Shown here one piece after another: positions 34,533-44,465 of a stretch of DNA of 64,000 bases. The notes beneath the pieces are model-generated. The model had not been told where the DNA came from, did no database searches, and saw only the letters and a program-made list of their open reading frames with translations. The stretch spans positions 124,001 through 188,000 of the forward strand of contig NZ_CP150235.1 of assembly GCF_037974355.1 (NCBI RefSeq). Direction: 5' to 3'. This DNA comes from Paenibacillus sp. FSL R5-0517. Lineage in GTDB: Bacteria; Bacillota; Bacilli; Paenibacillales; Paenibacillaceae. Position 1 is the first letter of the stretch. Every line of letters begins with the position of its first letter. The position numbers and the translations under genes are program-made.

Positions 34533-35294
34533 ATGCTGGCAAAAAGAATCATCCCCTGTCTGGACGTGAAGGACGGCCGGGTCGTCAAAGGCGTCAACTT
34601 CGTCAATCTCCGCGATGCGGGTGATCCGGTAGAGCTGGCGGCGCTATATGACCGCGAAGGCGCGGACGAATTGGTATTTCTCGATATCTCCGCTTCGGTA
34701 GAAGGTCGCGAAACGATGGAAGAAGTCGTGCGGCAGACGGCTGGCGAGATTGCTATTCCCTTTACGGTAGGTGGAGGCATCTCCAAGGTGGAGGACATGA
34801 AGCGGATTCTCCGGGCAGGAGCGGACAAAATTGCAGTGAATACAGCCGCGGTACTTAATCCGCAGTTGATTGCCGATGGTGCACGTCGCTTTGGCTCGCA
34901 GTGTATCGTGGTAGCGATCGATGCCAAGTATAACGAAACTTGGGGCGAGTGGGAGGTCTATACACATGGTGGACGTAAACCCTCCGGCATCAAGGCGTTG
35001 GAATGGGTTAAACAGGCTGAGAGCTTGGGCGCGGGAGAGATTCTGCTAACCAGTATGGACGCGGACGGAACAAAAGACGGTTTCGATCTGAAGCTGACGG
35101 CAGCGGTATCCGAATCTGTGCGTATACCAGTCATCGCATCGGGCGGTGCGGGCAAGGAATCTCATTTCTATGATGTATTCACCACGGGCAAAGCGGATGC
35201 AGGTCTGGCCGCAACGATTTTCCATTACAAAGAAATCGCCGTACCGGCGTTAAAACAACATTTGAGAGAACAAGGGGTGGAGATCCGTGACTAA
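34533..35294 (+). CDS. hisF: Imidazole glycerol phosphate synthase, cyclase subunit
   Basis: TIM-barrel cyclase partner of HisH that makes imidazoleglycerol phosphate and AICAR. The protein has 253 residues with catalytic Asp11 ([11 protein letters not shown]) and Asp130 (VAIDAKYNE), and phosphate loops TVGGGI and ASGGAG. Its end overlaps hisI by eight bases. Confidence 0.96.
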   Translation: MLAKRIIPCLDVKDGRVVKGVNFVNLRDAGDPVELAALYDREGADELVFLDISASVEGRETMEEVVRQTAGEIAIPFTVGGGISKVEDMKRILRAGADKIAVNTAAVLNPQLIADGARRFGSQCIVVAIDAKYNETWGEWEVYTHGGRKPSGIKALEWVKQAESLGAGEILLTSMDADGTKDGFDLKLTAAVSESVRIPVIASGGAGKESHFYDVFTTGKADAGLAATIFHYKEIAVPALKQHLREQGVEIRD

Positions 35295-36021
35295 AGTGAG
35301 CGATGAAATCAAGGAACAGTTGTCCTTGGAACAGGTTGTGGAACACATTCGTTGGAGTGACGGTTTGGTCCCTGCCATCGTGCAGGATGTGGATACTCGG
35401 AAAGTCTTAATGATGGCTTATATGAATCGCGAATCTCTGAAGTTGTCGCTTGAATCCGGTGAAGCCTGGTTCTGGTCACGCTCTCGTCAAGAGCTGTGGC
35501 ATAAAGGGGCGACATCTGGCAACGTGCAGACCATTACTTCCCTGAAATATGATTGTGATGGTGATACCTTGTTGGTTGAGGTCAAACCGAACGGTCCTGC
35601 CTGCCATACAGGTGCGGTAACATGTTTCCATAATGAGATCATTGGTTTGCCAGAGAAATCGACAGACAAGGCTCCGGATAAAGCCGGTGAGGCATCTGCT
35701 TCTGCGAATTCGGATTCCGAAAGTCGCTTTGAGGTATTGGCTGAACTGGAATCCGTTATTGCAGAGCGTGAACGTGAACGCCCTGAGGGTGCATATACAA
35801 CCTATTTGTTTGATAAAGGTGTAGATAAAATATTGAAAAAAATCGGTGAAGAAGCGTCCGAGACGATTATCGCCGCCAAAAATAAAGATAATGACGAGCT
35901 TCGCCTGGAAGTCAGTGACCTGATGTATCACCTGCTCGTCCTGTTACAAGAGCGCAAGCTGCCACTGGACGACATTATGTCAGAGCTGAGCCGCCGTCAT
36001 GAACGGCCTCGCCGCGATTAG
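35287..36021 (+). CDS. hisI: Bifunctional PR-AMP cyclohydrolase / PR-ATP pyrophosphatase
   Basis: Carries out the second and third steps of histidine synthesis. The protein has 244 residues. The HisI domain (about 1-116) holds metal ligands in YDCDGD (Cys90) and Cys106, Cys113. A polar linker of about 30 residues rich in Lys, Asp and Ser follows. The HisE domain is about 147-240, with the helix [14 protein letters not shown]. The GTG start lies inside the end of hisF, with GGGGTGGAG upstream. Such fused HisIE proteins are common. Confidence 0.95.
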   Translation: MTKVSDEIKEQLSLEQVVEHIRWSDGLVPAIVQDVDTRKVLMMAYMNRESLKLSLESGEAWFWSRSRQELWHKGATSGNVQTITSLKYDCDGDTLLVEVKPNGPACHTGAVTCFHNEIIGLPEKSTDKAPDKAGEASASANSDSESRFEVLAELESVIAERERERPEGAYTTYLFDKGVDKILKKIGEEASETIIAAKNKDNDELRLEVSDLMYHLLVLLQERKLPLDDIMSELSRRHERPRRD

Positions 36022-36033
36022 GAGGCGAGTTTC

Positions 36034-36873
36034 GTGCGTATAGACTACCATACACACCATGAGCGGTGTGGACATGCCGTTGGCAAACTGGAAGAGTATG
36101 TACAGCGTGGTGTGGAGATTGGACTATCCCAGATTGGATTGTCCGATCACATGCCATTGCTGCATGTCGATCCAGCTCAATATTATCCGGAAATGGCGAT
36201 GCCTATGGATGAACTGCCGCGTTATGTAGAGGAGTGTTTCTCCCTGAAAGAACGTTACCGTGGGCAGATTGACGTACGTGTTGGTCTGGAAGGTGACTAT
36301 ATTGAAGGCTGGGAAACAGAGATTCGTGCAATCATTGAGCGTTATCCTTGGGATTATGTGATTGGCTCCGTTCATTTCCTCGGGGAATGGGACATTACGG
36401 ATTTTCGCCAGACCCATCACTGGGAGGGCAAAGACATCCTTGAAGTATATCGTCAGTACTATAATGCCGTGAGTAAGGCAGCTGCGACGGGCCTGTACGA
36501 TATTATGGGTCATACGGATGTCATTAAACGGTTTGGCTATGTTCCTTCAGAGGAGCAGACGGCGGAACGTAGCTCACTAGAGAATGCAGCGCTGCAGGCT
36601 ATTGCCAAAAGTGGCTGCGCCATGGAACTGAATGCTTCCGGGTTATCGAAGCCTTGCGCCGAGATGTTCCCTAGTCGTAGAATGCTGACGGAGGCTATTC
36701 GATTGGGCATTCCTTTAACGATGGGTTCTGATGCGCATGATCCACTGAAGCTGGGGGATTATTTGCCTGAAGCTGAAGCACTTTTACATGAGTTGGGCTG
36801 TACGGAAGTCGCTGTTTTTGAAGGCCGTCATCGCTCGTTCATTCCTTTAAATGTAGAAGCCAGTGGAGTATAA
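36034..36873 (+). CDS. Histidinol-phosphatase, PHP family
   Basis: Dephosphorylates histidinol phosphate, filling the one step not covered by the other his genes. The protein has 279 residues. PHP metal motifs are seen: HTHHERCGH (His6, His8), GLSDHMP (Asp38, His39), GSVHFLG, MGHTDVIKRFG and GSDAHDP. The GTG start at 36034 follows GGAGGCG. Place and family match the HisK/HisJ-type enzyme of Firmicutes. Confidence 0.92.
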   Translation: MRIDYHTHHERCGHAVGKLEEYVQRGVEIGLSQIGLSDHMPLLHVDPAQYYPEMAMPMDELPRYVEECFSLKERYRGQIDVRVGLEGDYIEGWETEIRAIIERYPWDYVIGSVHFLGEWDITDFRQTHHWEGKDILEVYRQYYNAVSKAAATGLYDIMGHTDVIKRFGYVPSEEQTAERSSLENAALQAIAKSGCAMELNASGLSKPCAEMFPSRRMLTEAIRLGIPLTMGSDAHDPLKLGDYLPEAEALLHELGCTEVAVFEGRHRSFIPLNVEASGV

Positions 36874-36938
36874 TGAGGGTAGGAAATAACCTTTTAGATA
36901 AGGGATTATATAGGGGCTTCAACCCTCGGGAGGGCATT

Positions 36939-37886
36939 ATGCAGCATTCGTTACGTATTTTTTCCGGTTCATCGAACCCTAAGCTGGCAGAACAAGTATG
37001 TGACAAGCTGGGTGTACAACTGGGCAAGATCAAGCTGTCCAGGTTCAAGAGCGGAGAAATATACGTTCATTATGAAGAAACGATCCGTAATTGTGATGTG
37101 TTTCTGGTACAGTCGTTGTCTCATCCGATCAATGAGCTGTTTGTCGAGCTGTTGGTGATGATTGATGCCGCAAAGAGGGCTTCAGCACGCACTGTGAACA
37201 TCATTGTTCCGTATTATGGTTATGCGCGTCAAGAGCGTAAATCTGCTCCACGGGAGCCGATCTCGGCCAAGATGGTAGCCGATGTATTAACTACGGCTGG
37301 CGCCAATCGCGTGGTAACGATCGACCTGCACGCAGCGGCCATTCAGGGATTCTTCAACATTCCAGTTGATCACATGACATCGCTGGATCTGATTAGTGAT
37401 TATCTGTTGAGCAAAGGTATTGAGAACCCTGTCGTTGTGTCCCCTGATGCGGGACGAGCATCAATGGCAGAGAAGCTGGCCAATCGTCTGGATTCCCCGT
37501 TTGCCATTATGATCAAGAAACGTCCAAGCCATAATGAATCCGTGATTACCCATGTCATTGGTGATGTAGAAGGACGGACCCCGATTATTATTGAGGATCT
37601 GATCGACACCGGAACAACCATTCTGAATGTGGTGGAAGGGTTGAAGGAACGCGGGTCCAAAAACGTATATGTATGTGCAACTCACGGATTGTTCTCCGAT
37701 GGAGCAGTAAGTAAGTTGAATCACCCGTCAATTGAAGAGGTGGTAGTTACGGATTCGATCGCACTGCCAGATGACCACCCCGAATGCTTCAAAGTGTTAC
37801 CTGTTGCGCCAATGCTGGCTCGCGCCGTACGCATTATTGTGGATGGTGGCTCCATGGCCACATTGTTTAAGGATTCTGGCATTTAG
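36939..37886 (+). CDS. prs: Divergent ribose-phosphate pyrophosphokinase (PRPP synthetase) paralogue
   Basis: Makes PRPP, the substrate of HisG, from ribose 5-phosphate and ATP. The protein has 315 residues with ATP-site PYYGYARQERK, the DLHA segment and PRPP loop EDLIDTGTT (219-227). Several normally strict segments differ: SPDAGRASMAEK where typical enzymes have SPDHGGVTRAR, and IKKRPSHNESV where they have DKRRPRPNVAEV. The ATG at 36939 behind GGGAGGG gives the usual length; an ATG at 36873, overlapping the previous stop, would add 22 residues. As the last gene of the his operon it may raise PRPP supply for histidine. Confidence 0.88.
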   Translation: MQHSLRIFSGSSNPKLAEQVCDKLGVQLGKIKLSRFKSGEIYVHYEETIRNCDVFLVQSLSHPINELFVELLVMIDAAKRASARTVNIIVPYYGYARQERKSAPREPISAKMVADVLTTAGANRVVTIDLHAAAIQGFFNIPVDHMTSLDLISDYLLSKGIENPVVVSPDAGRASMAEKLANRLDSPFAIMIKKRPSHNESVITHVIGDVEGRTPIIIEDLIDTGTTILNVVEGLKERGSKNVYVCATHGLFSDGAVSKLNHPSIEEVVVTDSIALPDDHPECFKVLPVAPMLARAVRIIVDGGSMATLFKDSGI

Positions 37887-37926
37887 TGCATCGAGGATAT
37901 AACGGTGTGCTGCCAGATGAAGTGTT

Positions 37927-37964
37927 CCGTGTCTGAGTTGTTGTCTGCTCAGCACGGTTTTTTT
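37927..37964 (+). terminator. Terminator of the his operon
   Basis: CCGTGTCTGAG pairs with CTCAGCACGG and is followed by seven T. Confidence 0.9.
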
Positions 37965-38014
37965 GTTTTGGCTCTTGGAATTCAATTCTTGCATTGCTGC
38001 TCCGAGGCATGTGC

Positions 38015-38050
38015 TATAATAACATAAAATCAGTTATGATAGCGTTATCA
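38015..38050 (+). promoter_or_regulatory. Extended -10 promoter with a consensus cre site
   Basis: TGC-TATAAT (-10 at 38015-38020) is followed 17 bases later by TGATAGCGTTATCA (38037-38050), which fits the catabolite-responsive element consensus TGWNANCGNTNWCA at every position. CcpA bound here would block transcription of the regulator gene. Confidence 0.75.
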
Positions 38051-38141
38051 TTATAGTATTCAGCCCTCAAGGTGAGATGGATGCTGAACAGTAGAACCAC
38101 GGCTGAGAACATTGGCATCGTGGAGTGAGGAGTGGGGTCTA

Positions 38142-40403
38142 TTGTCTCGTAATTGGTACTACCGGTTACTGTTCTCTTATTTCCCAATTTTTTTTCTTAC
38201 GGTGACCATACTCATTTTCATCGCGTTTGTTTTCATCAATGACATCTCTAAAGAGGAAACAAAAAAAGCAGACCGGATCTCCTCCAGTTATATGATAGAC
38301 ACGGTGGATCGTACAATCAGGGGGATTGAACTATCCATTTTGGAAACGGTACAGAGTCAGCAGGCATACAGACTCTATTTTAGTAACAGAAACCAGAACA
38401 GCTCGGACACAGTGTATGCAATTGCACAGAGTTTACGGGAGCTAACGAATTCGTCCTCATGGATTCAATCCATCTATCTATATGACAAGCGAAATAAACA
38501 TGTTCTGACCGTAAGTGGCTCCAGAGAAGCGGAAGGTTTCTCGGATAAGGCATGGATTGACCAGATGGGTACCGGTTCTATCGGTTCAGGGTGGCAACCT
38601 GTCCGGGAATTCGATACGGACTCTTCTCAACGTACCCCGATTCGCGTATTAACCGTGAACAAGGACATGCCTTTGCCTTTTGGCTCTCAGGGCACATTGG
38701 TCATTAATATCAAGATGAGCAGTATTGAACAGAGCGTAGATAGTATGGTTAATGGTCAGCTCTCATTCCTGACGATTACTGATCGGGAAGGTAAGGTTGT
38801 GTATAATGCACACTCGGACCAAGAGGGCTCGATAGATGGTCAGGAACTGAACAGGCTATCATTAGAAAGACTGGGATGGACCATATCCAGTGGAATCAAG
38901 GCCGGTAACTTATTTGGCTGGGTATCTGTCGTGTCTTATGTATGGGTAATCATTGCGATTGTGACGGTTATCTGTGCAATTGTGTATATCGTGTATATTA
39001 CTCGTCGTAACTATAAGCCTATTCAGATCATCATGAACCGAATTGAGTCTCATCAGATTCGAGCGTTTGAACACTCGGGGGCTCGTACGGATGAGATGAA
39101 GATGATTGACGGTGTACTTGAGAATCTGATTAATCACATGATGGATTATGACAAGAAAAGCAGGGAAAATATACTCATGCAGCGCAGTAAGTTGTTCAAT
39201 GCCTTATTGCACGGTGAACACATCGAAAATGCAGAAGAGCAATTAACAGAGCTCTCTCCACTGAATGACGTGCATGAATCGTCACGCTTTATCGTTGTTG
39301 TTGGAGAGATTAATCGTTATGAGAAGGGGTTCCAGGAGAGGTATACGAGAGGTGAACAAAATACGCTGAAGTTTGCCTTGATGAATGTTTTGCAAGAGCT
39401 GTCACGTAATACCGGAGTACAATGCTGGACGGAATGGATTAGTGTAGATCAAATTGCAATCCTTTTTGTGTTCAAAGAACAGAGTAATAACAACTTGGAC
39501 ATGTCTGGTCAGATTCGGGTTGTAGCTGAGGAATGCAAATCTTGGGTGGAACAAAATCTACGCATTTCCTTAAGCTTTGGCATTGGACCTATTGCTCAGG
39601 GAATCGGTGCGATACGAAGTTCTTATGCGGCAGCAGAAGCGGTAATGCAACGTAAACTTTTGATGAACGGAGATGTCGGCCAAGCCGACTGCGGTGAACC
39701 ACAGCATCCTTTGCTGGATACCTATACTTATCTGCAGATGATTGCGGACTTTGTTAAGCGGTTCCGGATGTCGAGTGGACAGTGGCGGGAACAGTTGGAG
39801 GAGATCTTTACCGCATTTGAACAGAACAAATTGCCGGATGACGAGATTCGTTCTCTGATTCAAGCCATGTTACAGATGCTCAGCCGAGAGGTGGCTATGA
39901 TGTCGGAAGGGCTTCAGGAGGAGCTGTCTGAAGAAAACATCAACAGATGGTTAAGCGCTGTGGAAGAGGCAGAGACGCTTACGGATGTGAAAAGTCTTTT
40001 GTTCGATGGTCTGACGGACTTGTTCCGAACGTATGTAGCGGTAACGGAAACCAAGAGTTACAAAGCCATGGTCAACGAAATGAAAAATTATATTGAAGAA
40101 CAGTTTGCGAATCCTGATCTTTCCTTGAAACATCTGAGCGACCGATTCCAGATTACGGGCAAACATGCGAGTTATTTGTTCAAGACAGAATTCAACATGA
40201 AGTTTGTTGATTTTGTTACAGAGCTTCGCATGAAGGAGACGGAGCAGCTTCTGCTCAATACCGATTACTCTTTGCAGGATATTGCCCTGAAGGTTGGGTA
40301 TGCGAATGGAATTACATTAGGACGTGTATTTAAACGGGTAACGGGTATCACACCAGGAGATTATCGTCGTTTGAAACGAGAACATCGAGAACCCGAAGAG
40401 TAA
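38142..40403 (+). CDS. Membrane-bound AraC-family sensor/regulator
   Basis: A 753-residue one-component regulator typical of Paenibacillus sugar clusters. It has a membrane segment at about 9-33, an extracellular sensor region of about 225 residues, a second membrane segment at about 261-286, a HAMP-like helical stretch, a divergent middle domain, and a C-terminal AraC DNA-binding domain (about 650-750) with two helix-turn-helices (LSLKHLSDRFQITGKHASYL and YSLQDIALKVGYANGITL). The TTG at 38142 lies nine bases after AGGAG and is preferred over the longer frame. It presumably senses an extracellular sugar and activates the adjoining importer genes. Confidence 0.87.
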   Translation: MSRNWYYRLLFSYFPIFFLTVTILIFIAFVFINDISKEETKKADRISSSYMIDTVDRTIRGIELSILETVQSQQAYRLYFSNRNQNSSDTVYAIAQSLRELTNSSSWIQSIYLYDKRNKHVLTVSGSREAEGFSDKAWIDQMGTGSIGSGWQPVREFDTDSSQRTPIRVLTVNKDMPLPFGSQGTLVINIKMSSIEQSVDSMVNGQLSFLTITDREGKVVYNAHSDQEGSIDGQELNRLSLERLGWTISSGIKAGNLFGWVSVVSYVWVIIAIVTVICAIVYIVYITRRNYKPIQIIMNRIESHQIRAFEHSGARTDEMKMIDGVLENLINHMMDYDKKSRENILMQRSKLFNALLHGEHIENAEEQLTELSPLNDVHESSRFIVVVGEINRYEKGFQERYTRGEQNTLKFALMNVLQELSRNTGVQCWTEWISVDQIAILFVFKEQSNNNLDMSGQIRVVAEECKSWVEQNLRISLSFGIGPIAQGIGAIRSSYAAAEAVMQRKLLMNGDVGQADCGEPQHPLLDTYTYLQMIADFVKRFRMSSGQWREQLEEIFTAFEQNKLPDDEIRSLIQAMLQMLSREVAMMSEGLQEELSEENINRWLSAVEEAETLTDVKSLLFDGLTDLFRTYVAVTETKSYKAMVNEMKNYIEEQFANPDLSLKHLSDRFQITGKHASYLFKTEFNMKFVDFVTELRMKETEQLLLNTDYSLQDIALKVGYANGITLGRVFKRVTGITPGDYRRLKREHREPEE

Positions 40404-40854
40404 CGCAATGATGATCTTATTCTGAGATCTATAGATCAGGATAGCACAGGGTGAATTTCATGCAGTCACTTTCCACCAGGAGAGCAGGCTTGCAGAGGTT
40501 CGCCCTGTTTTCGTTGAACAGCTCTCTGCTGGGAGAAATAAATTGATGCAACTGTTTTCGCAGGATAACAAGCTAATATTCCTGATTATCCCCCGTTTAC
40601 GAATATAGGCAGTGTGTGAAAATGGTTTATCCGAATGGGGACAGGCAGTTCTGAGTCGTAAGGTGTTGAGAGCCATCAAAGCCTAGAGCAGCATAGCTTT
40701 GGGAAAATAATCAGTCTGCGAAAATAGGCGTAGCATATAAACCATAATCCGTTTGTAAGCGCTTCCGAAACTGGTTTATTGCTAGAGTCCGCGAAGATGT
40801 GGAATACTCGGAGCAAGCCTTAAACATTCACGCAAAGTAAAAGGGGATGACAAA
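40404..40854. other. Gap between the AraC regulator and the importer genes
   Basis: ACAGGGTGAA (40446-40455) can pair with TTCGCCCTGT (40499-40508) and is followed by a short T-run, a possible terminator of the regulator gene. A cre-like site lies further downstream. No gene is seen, and the importer promoter was not assigned. Confidence 0.45.
40754..40767 (+). promoter_or_regulatory. cre-like site before the solute-binding protein gene
   Basis: TGTAAGCGCTTCCG matches the cre consensus at 12 of 14 positions, about 90 bases before the start codon. Confidence 0.5.
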
Positions 40855-42444
40855 ATGATTGGAAAAGCAACCAAGGGGAGTAAGAAGAAATGGATGGGTC
40901 TGGCACTTACAATGGTAATGGGAGTGTCCTTACTTGCGGGGTGCTCGTCTGCATCAGACAAAGAATCAGCAGAAGGCGGGGCAACAACGAATGGTGAGCG
41001 TGTTACTTTGAAAGTGGAGGTTTTCGATCGTGGTAACAGTCCTTCTCCACATACGATCACTAACAACTATTTAACTAAATTTGTTCAAGAGAAATTCGGC
41101 GATCCGAATAACATTGATGTGCAATTCGTACCTGTTCAACGTTCAGAAGAAACAACGAAGCTCAACGTGTTAATGGCCAGCCCCAGCGACGTTCCAGATA
41201 TTGTGTTTGTATACGACTCCAGTGTGTTCTACCGTTATGCTCAGCAAGGTGGTCTAACTGAAGTGGGTGAACTTCTTAATGAACATGCGCCTAACTTAAA
41301 AGAATATCTTGGCGAAGACCTATTGAAATTTGGTCAGCTTGAAGGTCAGCAATTCGCTATTCCGGGTAAACGTGCCATTACTTCCCGCTACAATTCTTAT
41401 ATCCGTCAGGATTGGCTCGACAAGGTTGGAATGAAGGCTCCAACGACAACAGATGAGCTTTATGAAACGCTGAAAGCGTTTAAAGAGAAAGATCCGGGTA
41501 ATCTGGGCAGCAAAAACATCCCAATGGGTATGGCACTTGCCCCAGCCCAGTATGAAACATTGATTTACTCATTTATTAAACCCGTACAAGATGGACTTAC
41601 GTACAGTCAGCGTTACGAGCTACCATTGCATGATGGGTTCAAAGATGCGATGCAGTTCCTTAACAAACTTTACAATGAAGGTCTGATCAGCAAAGACTTC
41701 AGTCTTGATGAAGAAAAAACGCAATTGGTCAAAGATTTCCAGAACGGTAATATCGGCTACATGTCTGAGGACGTAGGTCAGATTCTGTATGCAGATGGTA
41801 TGCTTGATAATTTATCCAAAAATGTACCGGATAGCAAAGTTGTAGCAGTTGACGCTTACACCAACCCGAATGTGGACAATAAACACATCAAATCACGCTA
41901 TGGTAGCAACGGTATGTACATCATGATTCCAAAAAGCAGCAAACGTTCGGTTGAAGCAGTGAAATACCTGGACTGGATGGCTTCTGGAACGAACTTGCTA
42001 GAGATAAACACAGGTGTCGAAGGTGAAAATTTCGATATGGTTGATGGTGTTCCAGTTGTTAAAGATGATGCACCACAGGATGTCAAAGATCGTGTCTACA
42101 ACGGTGGTGACATGGCCATTATTGCTAACGGTAAAGTTGTTGGAGATCAGGCAGCCAATGAAGCCGCATGGATTGCAGGCTTCCCAGAACGTAACCAAGA
42201 GCTGATGAGACAGTCCATTGATATTGCTAATACGGATACGATCGGCCCGGTTATCTTCAGCAAACCAATCGAAGCAGAATCTAAATATGGTACAGCGCTA
42301 AATGATAAGTTGAAAGTGCTTATTGTGAAAACTGCGATGGCTAAACCGGCAGACTTCGAAGCGGTATATGAAAAAGAAATGAATGATTTCATGTCACTGG
42401 GTGGCACAGAACTGAAGAAAGAGCTTGAAGCAGCACTTCAGTAA
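40855..42444 (+). CDS. Lipoprotein solute-binding protein of a sugar ABC importer
   Basis: A 529-residue extracytoplasmic binding protein of the large oligosaccharide class (LplA/YtcQ-like). A lysine-rich N terminus and hydrophobic core lead to the lipobox LLAGC with Cys30, followed by a Ser/Ala/Glu linker. The mature part contains features usual for family 1 binding proteins (for example DVPDIVFVYDSS and IRQDWLDKVG). The ATG follows AAAGGGGATG. The ligand is not known; two LplB/LplC-type permeases follow in the same direction. Confidence 0.9.
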   Translation: MIGKATKGSKKKWMGLALTMVMGVSLLAGCSSASDKESAEGGATTNGERVTLKVEVFDRGNSPSPHTITNNYLTKFVQEKFGDPNNIDVQFVPVQRSEETTKLNVLMASPSDVPDIVFVYDSSVFYRYAQQGGLTEVGELLNEHAPNLKEYLGEDLLKFGQLEGQQFAIPGKRAITSRYNSYIRQDWLDKVGMKAPTTTDELYETLKAFKEKDPGNLGSKNIPMGMALAPAQYETLIYSFIKPVQDGLTYSQRYELPLHDGFKDAMQFLNKLYNEGLISKDFSLDEEKTQLVKDFQNGNIGYMSEDVGQILYADGMLDNLSKNVPDSKVVAVDAYTNPNVDNKHIKSRYGSNGMYIMIPKSSKRSVEAVKYLDWMASGTNLLEINTGVEGENFDMVDGVPVVKDDAPQDVKDRVYNGGDMAIIANGKVVGDQAANEAAWIAGFPERNQELMRQSIDIANTDTIGPVIFSKPIEAESKYGTALNDKLKVLIVKTAMAKPADFEAVYEKEMNDFMSLGGTELKKELEAALQ

Positions 42445-42574
42445 GCGCTATTAAATAAACAGATTCATCTTCTAATTACTAAATAAATATGTAATTCACT
42501 GCATAACTTTGGAAGGAACGTGTGCCGCCAGTATGGGCGGCACAGCCGTTTCTTGTTGATAGGAGGAAACCGAT

Positions 42575-43474
42575 TTGACCATCACATACTTGAAAAGGTA
42601 TTGGCAATTATACGCGCTCATCTCACTGCCCCTGATCTACTTCTTGATCTTTCGTTACGGCCCAATGTACGGGGTTCAGATCGCTTTTAAGGATTTCAAC
42701 TTGTTTCAGGGCATTAACGGGAGTGAGTGGATCGGTTTCGATGCTTTCCGTGAAGTATTTGGAATGCGGGACTTCTACACCACATTACGAAATACCTTCA
42801 TGTTAAATTTCCTCGACTTGCTTGTTTCGTTCCCTGCTCCAATTTTATTGGCCATCATGCTCTATGAAGTTCGTTTTAAATGGTTTAAAAAACTATCGCA
42901 AACGATTCTATACATTCCTCACTTTATCTCCTGGGTTATCATTGGGGGGATTGTATACCAATTGTTCGGCAATCAATCCGGTATGGTTAACGGTGTATTG
43001 GAGAGTTTGGGCTTAAATTCAATACCATTTTTGACAGAAAAAAATCCATGGCTTGTGACATATCTGTTCACAGGTGTCTGGCAGAGTGCAGGATGGGGTA
43101 CCATTCTATATTTGGCGGCATTAACTGGCGTGAACAAGGAATTGTTTGAGGCTGCAGAGATTGACGGAGCTTCAAGACTGAAGAGAATCTGGCATATTAC
43201 GTTGCCAAGTATTAAACCAACCATTGTGACCTTGCTCATTCTTAATCTCGGACATATGGTCAGCATCGGTTTTGATCGGCCTTATATCATTGGTAATACG
43301 GCCGTGCGAGAATATTCCGATGTACTCAGTACCTTTGTATACAGAGTTGGTCTTGAATCAGGACAATACACGCTGGCAACTGTCGTTGGACTGTTCCAGG
43401 CAGTGGTAGGGCTCATATTCGTGCTAGGATCTAATTATATTTCAAAGAAAGCAACGGGTGAAGGTATTTTGTAG
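42575..43474 (+). CDS. Sugar ABC transporter permease, LplB type
   Basis: A 299-residue inner-membrane permease with about six membrane segments. The cytoplasmic EAA loop that contacts the ATPase reads ELFEAAEIDGASRLKRIW. The start is TTG at 42575 after ATAGGAGG. It pairs with the next permease. Confidence 0.92.
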   Translation: MTITYLKRYWQLYALISLPLIYFLIFRYGPMYGVQIAFKDFNLFQGINGSEWIGFDAFREVFGMRDFYTTLRNTFMLNFLDLLVSFPAPILLAIMLYEVRFKWFKKLSQTILYIPHFISWVIIGGIVYQLFGNQSGMVNGVLESLGLNSIPFLTEKNPWLVTYLFTGVWQSAGWGTILYLAALTGVNKELFEAAEIDGASRLKRIWHITLPSIKPTIVTLLILNLGHMVSIGFDRPYIIGNTAVREYSDVLSTFVYRVGLESGQYTLATVVGLFQAVVGLIFVLGSNYISKKATGEGIL

Positions 43475-43544
43475 GTTGTAGATAAACGGAAGAGACGCCA
43501 ATCGGCTTGTATGTATAGACCATCAGTAAAGGAGCTGTGCGCAT

Positions 43545-44417
43545 ATGAGTGAACGCACCTCAAATCGGATTTTTGATATCGTTAATATCTCCTTTATCAG
43601 TTTGTTTGTTATATTCTGTCTAGCTCCATTTTTGCATACCATTGCGATATCTCTAAGTTCTAACCGGGCTATTACTTCGGGAGAAGTGACCATTTTTCCT
43701 AAAGAATTTAACTGGAATGCGTATGTTCAAGTATTCTCTGATCAATCCATGCTATATTCACTGGGTTTTACGACTATTCTGACAGTGGTAACCACAGTGT
43801 TGTGCATGTTATTCACACTTGCTGCTGCATATCCGTTAACCAAGAAAAAATTGAAAGGGCGCAAGCTCTTCATGTATGTCATCATCATTACGATGTTCTT
43901 CAGTGGCGGGATGATTCCCGAGTATTTGCTCATTCGTGATCTCAATATGCTTAATTCAGTGTGGGCACTGATTCTGCCTGGACTGGTCAGCCCTTTTAAC
44001 CTGATTATCCTGATCTCATTCTTCAGAGGTATTCCAGAAAGTCTGGAAGAATCAGCAGAAATTGACGGTAGCTCACATGTACACACGCTATTCAAAATCA
44101 TACTCCCATTATCCATGCCTGTACTGGCCACATTAGCTCTATTCTATGCGGTTGGTCGCTGGAATGGATTCCAGGATTCCCTGTTGTATATTAATGATCC
44201 CAAGTTGTATCCGTTACAACTGAAGCTCTTCCAAATGGTTCAAAACAACATGGTGAGTGAGCTTACATTAATGGAAGGCGCTAACCGCACACCACTGACT
44301 CCGGAAAGTCTCAAGGCAGCTACAGTTGTTTTTGCAACGGTACCCATTCTGCTTGTTTATCCGTGGCTGCAAAAGTATTTTGTCAGCGGTGCGATGCTTG
44401 GCGCGGTAAAAGGTTGA
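43545..44417 (+). CDS. Sugar ABC transporter permease, LplC type
   Basis: A 290-residue permease with about six membrane segments and the EAA loop SLEESAEIDGSSHVHTLF. The ATG follows AAAGGAG. No ATPase gene is found in the cluster; the EAA loop would dock an MsmX-type ATPase such as the one at 23.9 kb. Confidence 0.92.
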   Translation: MSERTSNRIFDIVNISFISLFVIFCLAPFLHTIAISLSSNRAITSGEVTIFPKEFNWNAYVQVFSDQSMLYSLGFTTILTVVTTVLCMLFTLAAAYPLTKKKLKGRKLFMYVIIITMFFSGGMIPEYLLIRDLNMLNSVWALILPGLVSPFNLIILISFFRGIPESLEESAEIDGSSHVHTLFKIILPLSMPVLATLALFYAVGRWNGFQDSLLYINDPKLYPLQLKLFQMVQNNMVSELTLMEGANRTPLTPESLKAATVVFATVPILLVYPWLQKYFVSGAMLGAVKG

Positions 44418-44465
44418 GTTAAGGCTGGTGTAAAAGTTTAGCCAGAGGGAGGAGAAGGAAAACAG

